A stretch of DNA of 64,000 nt, from positions 1 to 64,000 of the forward strand of contig JACMKU010000123.1 of assembly GCA_014379965.1 (NCBI GenBank), written 5' to 3'. The position numbers and the translations under genes were made by a program. The notes under the pieces were generated by a model, which was not told the DNA's origin, did not search any database, and saw nothing but the letters and a program-made list of their open reading frames with translations. Source of the DNA: Chitinophagaceae bacterium (GTDB lineage Bacteria > Bacteroidota > Bacteroidia > Chitinophagales > Chitinophagaceae). Shown here in pieces: positions 8,701 through 17,803 of this stretch (its first letter is position 1; each line of letters starts with the position of its first letter).

Positions 8701-11700
8701 TCAATTTTTCTTCAGCACTTTTCTGTTTATGAGGAACTCATTGCTTTTAACTCTGAATATATAGGCTCCATCCGGAAGGCTTTCCGTATTCGGCAGGCTA
8801 AGGGCGTTGATGCCCGCATGCACTACAAATACCTGTTTTCTGATGACCTTACCGAAAATGTCGACCAGGAATGCTTCAATTTTCTCATCGCCTGTAGCGG
8901 CCACATCGAATTCCAATGAATGGTGGAATGGATTGATCACGTTCACAAGTCCGATTCCCGCATTCGCCTGCCTGCTTAGTTGAATGGTTCGTGAATATTT
9001 GCGCGTGTTAGATTCGTCGACGAGTATCAATCTATAGAAGGCTTTCGCCGACACGGGTTGAGGATCTATGAAGGTATATGAGTTGACAGTCGAAGTGTAA
9101 TTGGTGTAGCCATTCACTGTCCCCACTATCTGGAAATTATTTCCATCGGCGCTTCTCTCAATGTTAAACTTGATCGGGCCATCCTCTTTCGAAGTTGTCC
9201 AACTAAGATGACTCCTGTCTGTGACTAGTTTGCCATGGAAGGAGAGGAGATCCGTTTTCAATGGTATACCACAATCTTCAACTACGAGGTTGATGATACT
9301 GATACCATCCGTAACCTGGCACGCCGTATTTCCAAGGTTTGCTACCGTGGTAGCTACGATAACCCGGTAAAGGTCGGCGCTGTCGGCAGTCGTTGTAGCC
9401 GATGGCGGAATGGTGTAAGAAGTTATGTATTCATTTTCCTGTCCCGGCGGCGCAGTTTGTGCTGCGGTAATGTCAGTCCAGGTAGCACCGTTGTCGGTGC
9501 TTCGTTGCCATTTATAGTGTATATAGTTATCGAAATAGGATCGGATGGTATCATTAATCGTCAGTGGATTTCCTTCACAGACAGTAGGGTTGAGCGAAGG
9601 TGAGTAATTCATGTTTGGCAAACACGTGGCAACCGTAATGTCATCTATTACCCAGTCATTACCACCGCCGCCTTGAGAATTGTTACGGATGACGAACGTG
9701 GCGCTGGTCTGTGTGGAGTCGGTGATGAATACGAATCCTTTCTTTACCCAACCACTGGCTGTACTCACTTCGCCAGTACTGTAGCGGTCTACGCTATCCA
9801 GGGAGAAAGTAAGGTTAGGTAATACCCCTGGTCTTCTTGGTAAATAGGTTGTACCCGTAGAGTCGATACCGCAAGTTGGACAAATATTTCTCAACCATGC
9901 AGAGAACTCGTAGTATGTATTGGGACAAAGATTGGTAAGGGTCTGCCGATAGGTTTCAGATGCTACATAGTCAGCATTTACCATCAACATGTATCCAGCC
10001 GGCGTGGCGTCTGCAGGCGGAACATTTCCTATTGAATTGTTAGATCCTGTGTGGTCTCCATCAACATCCCAGTGACCACCGTGCATACGATTGGCGCAGG
10101 CGTTGTTTGAAGGCATGGGTGTAGGGCACGTAGGCGTTCGCTCAGCAAGCCTGTTGGTGCCGCTATATGGACTCATGTTCTTAACGATGCTGTACTGACC
10201 ATCACCAATGCCTTGCAAAGGTGCGGAGTTCGTGAAGGTATATCCGGGGATTGGGGTTGTTAGGTCGGTAGCCCTGTTCAACGTGCTTCCCGAGCCGAAT
10301 GTTCCGCCGGATTCCACGGCACTGTTTATACCAGTTGCACTCGCGCACAAACTCAAAGGATCTGTAATAAGTATTTTGTATGGTGTGCCCGACAGTGTGA
10401 CATCCGCGCCACCAGCGGTCGTTTTATATACAAATTTTGATGCTCCGAGATTAATAATACTGTCGACATCGCCGGTTACTCTAACTCTAAACGAAGTAGC
10501 GAATAGCATACCACCGCCCCCACGAGGTTTGTTTGCCGCGCCCGCTGCAATAAGCTGGCCCGTAGCTGAGGCTGTTTCGTTGTCCAGATTATTTGCAGGC
10601 GTGCCCGGCAAGGTTGCGCCCATTCCAAGATTGATACGGATATTATATTGATTAGCCCCGAGTGGTGATGGAACATAGCTTGCAGCATCGTCACCTGTGA
10701 GTGGCGTATAACGCCTGAACGTAAGGCCTTCGTTAGTAATGATTCGAATAGAGTCAGCCGTGGTTGTCAACATTGCCGTGTGCGTTGGGATGTTAGCCAG
10801 GTATCTTGGACTGAAGCAGGTACCACCCGACACGTTAATCGTCATGCGTATTTCGAGTGTGTCACCTTTTTGAACTACACCACCCGCTGATCTCTTAGAA
10901 AGGTTGACGTAGCTATTACCGTGACGCTGGGGATCAGGAGTGTTGAAAACGCAAATGCTGAATTCACCCGCAGTCGCCGGAGTAGTTGTGCTTGTTGAAC
11001 CGACGCGAATCCAATAAGGATTTCCTGGAATCAGCCCGGTAGCTGCCATTGAATTGGTATTGACGCAAAACAGCGATATCAATCCTGCGCAGGAACCCGA
11101 GAATAACTGAATTCTCCTGTTAATGAAATTTGCGCCAAAGTCCGCCGTGGTTATTGTAGCGTTGGGAGACTCGGCAACAAACCTGTACCATAAGTCGATA
11201 CCACCTGCCACACCGCAAGGCCATGCTATCCCTGAAGGAGTAGCACCTTCGATAGTACTAAACGTTTTCGCACAGGAATTATTAACGGGAAGAACGAAAG
11301 CGCCAAGACAGCCATCGTTTGCCGGAGGATCTATCACACAAATATTGAATGCACCGGTGGCATTGGGATCATTATACACCCGAATTCTATATGTTGTTCC
11401 AACCAACAAGCCTGTAGCATTGATACTTGTAGTACCACAGAAAAGTGATATAGGCGCAGCACAGGTACCGCCGAAAAGCGTAAGACGCGGATTGGCGAGC
11501 ACTGTGGTAAGCACAATTGTTGGATTTGCACTCTGAGCGATGAAGGAGTACCAGACATCATTTCTAGTTGCAACACCACAGCCTGGAAGTCCTAATAATG
11601 CAGTGTAAGTAGTTGCCCCGGTAATACTACCTGCTACGTTATTACCCGCACTGGAACATGAGGGCGATGATGTAATAGGAGTAGCCGCGCAAATCAAATT

Positions 11701-11799
11701 GTTTGCTTGGCTGTGCGTAGTAACTGGGAATAAAAAACTCCCGATTAAAAACAGTAAAATGCCAGGTGGGAATATACAGGCACGTATAAGTTTTTTCAT
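8701..11799 (-). CDS. Large secreted T9SS cargo protein with tandem pre-peptidase C-like domains
   Basis: 1032 residues with a signal peptide of ~30. Two repeats of a beta-sandwich module follow (NDVWYSFIAQS ... YRIRVYND and DLWYRFVAES ... YWIRVGS), resembling bacterial pre-peptidase C-terminal domains. A middle region of unknown fold leads to a jelly-roll-like segment (YYEFSAWLRNICPTCG ... NDWVIDDITV) of the kind found in carbohydrate-binding or MAM-like modules. The C-terminus has the shared linker (FNIERSADGNNFQIVG) and a type A sorting domain ending DGAYIFRVKSNEF. No enzyme motif was seen, so an adhesin or glycan-binding role is likely (inference). Transcribed divergently from the gene at 11986. 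Confidence 0.85.
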   Translation of the reverse strand: MKKLIRACIFPPGILLFLIGSFLFPVTTHSQANNLICAATPITSSPSCSSAGNNVAGSITGATTYTALLGLPGCGVATRNDVWYSFIAQSANPTIVLTTVLANPRLTLFGGTCAAPISLFCGTTSINATGLLVGTTYRIRVYNDPNATGAFNICVIDPPANDGCLGAFVLPVNNSCAKTFSTIEGATPSGIAWPCGVAGGIDLWYRFVAESPNATITTADFGANFINRRIQLFSGSCAGLISLFCVNTNSMAATGLIPGNPYWIRVGSTSTTTPATAGEFSICVFNTPDPQRHGNSYVNLSKRSAGGVVQKGDTLEIRMTINVSGGTCFSPRYLANIPTHTAMLTTTADSIRIITNEGLTFRRYTPLTGDDAASYVPSPLGANQYNIRINLGMGATLPGTPANNLDNETASATGQLIAAGAANKPRGGGGMLFATSFRVRVTGDVDSIINLGASKFVYKTTAGGADVTLSGTPYKILITDPLSLCASATGINSAVESGGTFGSGSTLNRATDLTTPIPGYTFTNSAPLQGIGDGQYSIVKNMSPYSGTNRLAERTPTCPTPMPSNNACANRMHGGHWDVDGDHTGSNNSIGNVPPADATPAGYMLMVNADYVASETYRQTLTNLCPNTYYEFSAWLRNICPTCGIDSTGTTYLPRRPGVLPNLTFSLDSVDRYSTGEVSTASGWVKKGFVFITDSTQTSATFVIRNNSQGGGGNDWVIDDITVATCLPNMNYSPSLNPTVCEGNPLTINDTIRSYFDNYIHYKWQRSTDNGATWTDITAAQTAPPGQENEYITSYTIPPSATTTADSADLYRVIVATTVANLGNTACQVTDGISIINLVVEDCGIPLKTDLLSFHGKLVTDRSHLSWTTSKEDGPIKFNIERSADGNNFQIVGTVNGYTNYTSTVNSYTFIDPQPVSAKAFYRLILVDESNTRKYSRTIQLSRQANAGIGLVNVINPFHHSLEFDVAATGDEKIEAFLVDIFGKVIRKQVFVVHAGINALSLPNTESLPDGAYIFRVKSNEFLINRKVLKKN

Positions 11800-11893
11800 A
11801 ATTACGGATCTAGTGGGTCATCTAAGGATGTTGGTCTCCAGTGCAAAATAAGAGAAAACCATAAAGGAATACAATAGGAATACTACGATAGTT

Positions 11894-11940
11894 TACTAAG
11901 AGTTAATACTAGCATATGTAAGGTGTATATACTCTTAGTA
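11894..11940. promoter_or_regulatory. Operator-like inverted repeat between divergent T9SS genes
   Basis: Arms 11894-11909 and 11925-11940 pair over 14 of 16 bases (outer ten, TACTAAGAGT / ACTCTTAGTA, are perfect) around a 15-nt centre. It lies in the 186-nt space between two divergent genes, 46 nt before the ATG at 11986, and is not flanked by a T-tract. Confidence 0.5.
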
Positions 11941-11985
11941 GTTATGTGAAAGATTTATATTTTGCGCTCTCAAAATCCACCATCC

Positions 11986-14900
11986 ATGAAGCAACCACTA
12001 CTCTGTTTGTTATTTATTGTTATTGTTCAGCAGGCAACGGGACAAACCGCAAATAACCTTTGCGCGTCTGCAGTAAACCTCACACCATCGGGAACTTTTA
12101 TCACGGCTACCGGTGATTTATACCTGGCCAATGCTACGGGAAGTCCCACAAGCACATGTAATGCTACGCGAAACGACGTATGGTATCGCTTCACTACTCC
12201 CGTCGGTGGAATAACCTTTGCAACTATTTCCGTAACGCTTACATCGAATCCTTCTTCACTTACTTCAACCAATACATTTATTGAATTGTATAATGCTACC
12301 ACGTGTGCAAATGCAACTGCAGTAAACACATTGGGATGTTTTAATGTAAGCGCCAAAAGATCGTGGGGTGGACTGGCGGCTAACACTATTTATTATTTCC
12401 GCGTCTTTACTACTGCAGGTACGGGCTCTAATCCTTCGCGATGGGGCTTTACCGTTACGGGAGAGTCAAATAATGAATGCTCTTCTGCGACCTCCGTTGT
12501 TCCCGGAACAACAAACCTTATGGGAAGCTTGTTTGGCGCCACAGCAAGTTCCGGAATTCCGACTGGGTGCCTTGGTGATCCCGATGACGATGTCTGGTAT
12601 CGTTTCATTGCTCCTGCATCGTATGCTACCATTACGCTCGGCAGTGTTGGAGCCAACCTGGCAACATCTGGTGCCCGCATGCAGGTGTTCTCTCAAACAA
12701 CAGGATGCGGTTCGCTGGTTTCATTCGCATGTAATACTCAAACAAATGTTCTTAATCTGACTGGACTCGATATAAACTCGACATATTATATAAGAGTATA
12801 TGGACATGGCACAGGTAACCTTGGCGCCTCAACTGCGAATGCGGGATCGGTATTCACATTGTCCATCACTCCCTCTGCCCCGACAAACGTAACCGCAGGA
12901 AGGATGAAAGAAGTGTACAGGCAGATTATTCTCTCAGCACCTGGTGTATTAGCCGATCCCTGGGAGGTAACTTACGGTCCTGATGGCTATCTCTGGATCA
13001 CTGAATCTAAAGGAAGTCGTATATACCGCATGCATCCAACTACTGGTGTTAGAGACACGCTTCTAAATATTTCCCAGGGGAGTACATTCTTTACTCTTCC
13101 AGCCGAAACGGCTTTTAATTTGACTTTCGACGTTGCGGCGAGTGGACCACAAGGTGGCCTAGCGGGACTCGCTCTGCATCCCAACTTGCTGCATCCAACC
13201 GACCCCAAGAACTTTGTATATGTATCATACATACACACTTCTAACGGCGGCTCTTCGCCTACTGGCATATTTTTTACAAACCGGATCGCTCGTTTCAATT
13301 ACAATCCAACTACTAAGAAACTCGAATCACCCATCTCTATTTGCGATACCATTCGTGGTAGCAACGACCACAACTCTCAACGAATGGCAATTGCGAAGGT
13401 CGGAGACTCTAGCTTCTTATTTTATGCCGCAGGCGACATGGGCTCAGGGCAGTTCAGTAACAGGGACCGTCCTATGAGGGCACAGGACTCTACTTCGTAC
13501 GAAGGAAAGATCCTTCGTTTCAGGCTCGTTCCAGATGCCGATGTAAATACCTACCAGCGGTGGATTCCTAATGACAATCCCTATACGAATAGCGCGGTAT
13601 GGTGTATCGGTATCCGAAACAACCAGGGCTTCGCCGTTGATACCTTGAACAAAATTCTTTATGGCTCCTCTCACGGACCATATAGCGACGACGAGATTAA
13701 TATCATTCAACGCTATAAGAATTATGGCCATCCGCTTGTGATAGGCTACAAGGCAGACGATAATTATAATACATCGACTGCAGGCGCTTCCAATACAACC
13801 TCCAGCTGTCCGATGATCAATGATGAATCTTTTAATGCCGATAGTATCAACACCAGGCCATATGCAAAATACAAGGACCCGCTTTTTTCTGCGTATGCGG
13901 AGCCTCAGGCGAGCCTTCATAATATCTGGCTTACCAACCCCGGTAATGGCGGATGGCCATCCGAAGGCTGGTCGGGAATGGACTTCTATTCAAACAACAT
14001 CATTCCTAACTGGAAAAATTCATTGATCGTAAGTTCATTGAAATGGGGAAGGATCCTGAAGTTGAAACTCGGCGCTGGTGATACCACAATAGTGAAGACA
14101 GCTGGCTTCGATACAGTTAGTTATTTTGGAAGTACCAACCGCTTCCGTGACATCGCATTCTCTCCGAATGGAAGAGACATGTATGTAGTCATGGACAGAT
14201 CTGCCACTACTTCAGGTCCGAGTGCGGCAAGCCCCGTGGTACCCGCGTGTGGAGGTTGTGTGCAGAAGTATTCCTTCCTTGGTTACAGTGATGTTGCCGG
14301 TAAGAGTTCGATATCGGATTCGATCTATGTCACAGCCGGTTCTCCCGGATCGTGCCTGCCCGGTACTACCATCATAATTGATTCCATGAATACAAACCTC
14401 TGGGTTCCCATTACAGGACCCGAGGGTAATATTATGGCCGAGATAAAAGCAAATGGAAATATTCTCGATACGATTAGGTCTTCGTTTTATGTGCACGGTG
14501 GTCCAACACGCGTCACTGGATCGAAGAGATACCTCAATCGCAACATCACTATTAACCCAAAGAATACGCCTGTCACTCCAGTCAGTATAAGATTATATAT
14601 TTCGAAGGCGGAATTCGATACACTCGACGCCAACCCTCTTAGTGGTATCAGTAGTATCGGCGATCTAAAGATTCTAAAGAACAGTGACACCTGTGGTAAC
14701 GTGGCGTATTCGAACGCAACAGCCGTTACGACCGGCGTTGCCCTGGCACACGGGGAGTTCGGTTATGTATTGGGTGGCGATGTTAGCAGTTTCTCTACTT
14801 TCTACTTCGGATCCGCGCCAATCACGTTGCCGGTAAACCTGTTGACATTTACAGGTGAGCTCCAGGGTAATGCTACTTTGCTTGAGTGGAAGACAACACA

Positions 14901-15384
14901 GGAGACCAATACATCTCACTTCGTTGTTGAACGCAGCCTCGACGGTAATAACTATAGTGCGATCGGCAACGTCGCTGCTGCAGGTTCTAGCAACAGCACA
15001 ATACAGTATAACCTTATCGACCATGAGGCAGGACAGCAACCAACAACTATTCTCTATTATCGTTTGAAGATGATGGACCGGGATGGGCAATTCACATATT
15101 CGAATGTGATCACGATCGTTCTTCCAACAATGACGGGTAAAATAGCTGTTACACCTAACCCAGTCGCTTCCAGGGCTAGGGTGCTAATCACAGCTACCAG
15201 GGATGGGAAGACACAATGGAAACTGACTGATAACAGCGGTCGTGTGATATCGAACGGAAGTGAGAATATCAGAAAGGGTAACAATCAGTTCTATATCGAT
15301 ATGAATAAATTGTCGGCAGGTGTGTATTATCTTAACGTCAATGGTGCAGGTATCGATAATCTTGTAAAAATTCAAAAACAATAA
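11986..15384 (+). CDS. Secreted sGDH-type (PQQ) sugar dehydrogenase fused to N-terminal beta-sandwich domains, T9SS cargo
   Basis: 1132 residues from the ATG at 11986, which begins a signal peptide (MKQPLLCLLFIVIVQQATGQ); an in-frame TTG 24 nt upstream is less likely. Two pre-peptidase C-like domains occupy ~20-295 (NDVWYRFTTP, DDVWYRFIAP). Residues ~310-760 are a soluble-glucose-dehydrogenase-type propeller: WEVTYGPDGYLWITES, GSNDHNSQRM with the catalytic-type His near 462, IGIRNNQGFAVD and HGPYSDDEINII (calcium-type loop). Then come a beta-rich region, the linker (LPVNLLTFTGELQ, VERSLDGNNY) and a type A sorting domain. Its last ~230 residues are closely similar to the next gene's, indicating duplication. 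Substrate and PQQ use are inferred. Confidence 0.88.
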   Translation: MKQPLLCLLFIVIVQQATGQTANNLCASAVNLTPSGTFITATGDLYLANATGSPTSTCNATRNDVWYRFTTPVGGITFATISVTLTSNPSSLTSTNTFIELYNATTCANATAVNTLGCFNVSAKRSWGGLAANTIYYFRVFTTAGTGSNPSRWGFTVTGESNNECSSATSVVPGTTNLMGSLFGATASSGIPTGCLGDPDDDVWYRFIAPASYATITLGSVGANLATSGARMQVFSQTTGCGSLVSFACNTQTNVLNLTGLDINSTYYIRVYGHGTGNLGASTANAGSVFTLSITPSAPTNVTAGRMKEVYRQIILSAPGVLADPWEVTYGPDGYLWITESKGSRIYRMHPTTGVRDTLLNISQGSTFFTLPAETAFNLTFDVAASGPQGGLAGLALHPNLLHPTDPKNFVYVSYIHTSNGGSSPTGIFFTNRIARFNYNPTTKKLESPISICDTIRGSNDHNSQRMAIAKVGDSSFLFYAAGDMGSGQFSNRDRPMRAQDSTSYEGKILRFRLVPDADVNTYQRWIPNDNPYTNSAVWCIGIRNNQGFAVDTLNKILYGSSHGPYSDDEINIIQRYKNYGHPLVIGYKADDNYNTSTAGASNTTSSCPMINDESFNADSINTRPYAKYKDPLFSAYAEPQASLHNIWLTNPGNGGWPSEGWSGMDFYSNNIIPNWKNSLIVSSLKWGRILKLKLGAGDTTIVKTAGFDTVSYFGSTNRFRDIAFSPNGRDMYVVMDRSATTSGPSAASPVVPACGGCVQKYSFLGYSDVAGKSSISDSIYVTAGSPGSCLPGTTIIIDSMNTNLWVPITGPEGNIMAEIKANGNILDTIRSSFYVHGGPTRVTGSKRYLNRNITINPKNTPVTPVSIRLYISKAEFDTLDANPLSGISSIGDLKILKNSDTCGNVAYSNATAVTTGVALAHGEFGYVLGGDVSSFSTFYFGSAPITLPVNLLTFTGELQGNATLLEWKTTQETNTSHFVVERSLDGNNYSAIGNVAAAGSSNSTIQYNLIDHEAGQQPTTILYYRLKMMDRDGQFTYSNVITIVLPTMTGKIAVTPNPVASRARVLITATRDGKTQWKLTDNSGRVISNGSENIRKGNNQFYIDMNKLSAGVYYLNVNGAGIDNLVKIQKQ

Positions 15385-15410
15385 ACGCTTTCAATTACTA
15401 ATCCAATCAA

Positions 15411-15441
15411 CCCGTGCTGTTGTATTAGCGCGGGTTTTTTT
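15411..15441 (+). terminator. Intrinsic terminator
   Basis: CCCGTGCT pairs with AGCGCGGG (one wobble/mismatch) around an 8-nt loop, followed by seven T. Confidence 0.85.
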
Positions 15442-15566
15442 CCCGCTAAGCTTGATCGTAGAATTGCGATCACCTTTGGGAATTTTACAGTCAAAAGCGA
15501 GCAATAACCCGATTGCACAGGTATAAACATTTTAATAATTTAGAAGTCAAGTAATTCCATCCATCT

Positions 15567-17486
15567 ATGAAAAAAATCGTCTACATGCTTGCCCTGCTTA
15601 TTGCATTAAAAGCATCCTCGCAATCAGAACCCTTTACTACACGAACAGTTGTCTCTGGTCTGGACCGCGCCTGGGAAATGTTATATGGCCCCAATGGGAC
15701 CTTATGGATCACGGAGAACCGGGTCTATAAACTTTCTACGATTAACATTGCTTCGGGTACCAAGACAGTGTTGCTTGACCTGGTCGCAACGGGAGAGAAG
15801 ACTTTTCCCGCTACAGGTACACAACCACAAGGTGGTATGATGGGTATGGCGATTCATCCAAACTTATATTCTTCAGACCCAACTATACGTGCGCTGAAGC
15901 CATGGGTATATATCGCTTATGTTTATGCACGAGGAGCAGTCACAAACTGTCCTAACCCCGGTCCTTCCTGTCCATTTAGCACAAGGATCGTCCGCTATAC
16001 CTGGAACGGTACAACGCTAAGCAGCCCTGTTACTATATTAGACAACATGCCTGGAAGCAGTGACCACAATTCGGGAAGACTTGTGCTTAGTCCTGTCTCC
16101 GAGCCAGGTGTGGGTGGAGGTTTGAATTCCCAAATGCGTCTTTATTATTCAATTGGTGATATGGGTGCAGGCCAGTTGACAAACAATACCCGTACGAATA
16201 ATGCTCAGAATATAGACGTGCTTGAAGGAAAGATCCTTCGTCTTAATTCAGAAACAGATGGAGACGCTGGTCTTGATGCATGGGTACCGGATGATAATCC
16301 TTACTATGATGCATCTGCGATCACGCCCCAGGATTATGTATATTCTTATGGGCACCGTAACCCGCAAGGTCTCGTTTGGGGCTGGGCAGGTGGAGCTTTC
16401 AAATTGTATAGCGCGGAACATTCTGATCGCGCGGATGATGAACTGAATTATATCCAGTCTACAAATAACTATGGTTGGGATAAGGTTTCGGGAAAGTGCG
16501 ATGGTGACGTCAATGGATTCAAGATTGGTGGAACCACCGTTGCAAATGAGGTCACCAACTGTACAGGAACCACGCAACCTATGTTTACATTCTTTCATAA
16601 TAATACAACATGGCCGAGCACATATCCTGCAAATGGATCTTCGAATGCTCAATGGCCTTCAGCGGCCATTTCGAGCATTGCATTTTATGGAAGCGTTCGT
16701 ATACCAGGATGGCAGAATTCCATCTTTGTCACACCTCTTAAAGAAAACCTGGTGTACAGGATGAAACTCAGCGCGGATGGTACTACCATTACTGGCGATA
16801 CAGTATCCTATTTCCGCGGAGGAGGAACACGAATACGTAGGATCATCGTTGGCCCTGATGCACAACGATTCTATGTAGCCCGTGACGCAGGAACAATTGT
16901 GGAATACACATACACCGGTGCCATTACCTTACCAGTAAAGTTATTGTCTTTCAGAGGTGCATTGCAAAACAGCGTAAGCAACCTGCAGTGGGCCACTGGC
17001 CAGGAGACAAACACACTTCATTTTATTGTAGAAAGAAGTATCAACGGTACTGACTATACTAGTATCGGAACTGTAGGTGCAATAGGTAATAGTAACACGA
17101 AGTTGGAATATACTTATAAAGATAACGGCGCGCTCAATCAGCCTGCTACCGTTCTCTATTACAGGTTGAAGATGGTCGATAAGGATGGCGAGTACACCTA
17201 TTCTAACGTCATTACTATTTCGCTCGCCCCTGCGGGTGGACGCGTTGTAGTATCGCCTAACCCTGTCCATGATGAAGCGAAGGTGGCCATTACAACTACC
17301 GGCGAAGGTGAAGCTCAATGGAAAATGGTCGACAACACAGGTCGTATCGTACTCCATGGAAAGAAGTCGCTGATGCCTGGTACCAACCAAATGACGATAA
17401 ATACAGGCAAACTTTCTGCTGGAGTCTATTATCTGCGCGTACAAGGTGCAGGTATTGATAGGCAGGTGAAGTTGCAAAAACTTTAG
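15567..17486 (+). CDS. Secreted soluble glucose dehydrogenase (sGDH, PQQ) family protein, T9SS cargo
   Basis: 639 residues with a signal peptide (MKKIVYMLALLIALKASSQ). The propeller spans ~25-450 and carries the hallmarks of soluble PQQ glucose dehydrogenase: WEMLYGPNGTLWITE, SSDHNSGRL with catalytic-type His167, YGHRNPQG with Arg264, and AEHSDRADDELNYI. Such enzymes oxidise aldoses to lactones in the periplasm or outside the cell. The C-terminal part is the linker (LPVKLLSFRGALQ, VERSINGTDY, YYRLKMVDKDGEY) and a type A sorting domain (SPNPVHDEAKV ... AGVYYLRVQG). It lacks the N-terminal sandwich domains of the preceding paralogue. Repeat C1 starts right at its stop codon. Confidence 0.92.
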   Translation: MKKIVYMLALLIALKASSQSEPFTTRTVVSGLDRAWEMLYGPNGTLWITENRVYKLSTINIASGTKTVLLDLVATGEKTFPATGTQPQGGMMGMAIHPNLYSSDPTIRALKPWVYIAYVYARGAVTNCPNPGPSCPFSTRIVRYTWNGTTLSSPVTILDNMPGSSDHNSGRLVLSPVSEPGVGGGLNSQMRLYYSIGDMGAGQLTNNTRTNNAQNIDVLEGKILRLNSETDGDAGLDAWVPDDNPYYDASAITPQDYVYSYGHRNPQGLVWGWAGGAFKLYSAEHSDRADDELNYIQSTNNYGWDKVSGKCDGDVNGFKIGGTTVANEVTNCTGTTQPMFTFFHNNTTWPSTYPANGSSNAQWPSAAISSIAFYGSVRIPGWQNSIFVTPLKENLVYRMKLSADGTTITGDTVSYFRGGGTRIRRIIVGPDAQRFYVARDAGTIVEYTYTGAITLPVKLLSFRGALQNSVSNLQWATGQETNTLHFIVERSINGTDYTSIGTVGAIGNSNTKLEYTYKDNGALNQPATVLYYRLKMVDKDGEYTYSNVITISLAPAGGRVVVSPNPVHDEAKVAITTTGEGEAQWKMVDNTGRIVLHGKKSLMPGTNQMTINTGKLSAGVYYLRVQGAGIDRQVKLQKL

Positions 17487-17600
17487 TCGTTTAACGTTTA
17501 ATGTTTAACGTTCTTAAGATCGAGCAGTATTATGGTTCTATAGACCAAGGATTGTTCAACCTGCAGAACGTTAAACGTTAAACCCTTAAACGTTAAACCT
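17486..17600 (+). repeat. Word-palindrome element C1 (GTTTAACG words)
   Basis: Left arm CGTTTAACGTTTAATG... begins at the stop codon of the sGDH gene; centre 17512-17566; right arm GAACGTTAAACGTTAAACCC. The inner edge of the left arm reads GTTCTTAAGATCGA, shared in part with C2 and C3. Together with the terminator at 17612 this explains the first 150 nt of the 317-nt gap 17487-17803; the remainder shows only A+T-rich upstream sequence of the carboxypeptidase gene. Confidence 0.85.
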
Positions 17601-17611
17601 ACCTTGAAGAG

Positions 17612-17632
17612 CCCCTACCTCAGGGGTTTTTC
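17612..17632 (+). terminator. Short intrinsic terminator
   Basis: CCCCT / AGGGG stem (5 bp) around ACCTC, followed by five T. Confidence 0.6.
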
Positions 17633-17803
17633 CATTCCCCCACTCGTAGTTTTCAAATAGGCCTGAGAATCCCGTACCGACGTATACAGGAAATCTACTT
17701 TCCGTAGTCAATACGTGGCATTGGGACACCCTGTTTTCAGCCCTAAATCAGTAATATTAAGTGTGAAAACTGGCGCAAATGCGACAGCAAAATCCATAGA
17801 AAT

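Noticed and set aside
11986-17486. The two sGDH-like genes as an assembly duplication
   Set aside because: They differ in length, domain content and sequence throughout; similarity is protein-level in the C-terminal part, so they are true paralogues.
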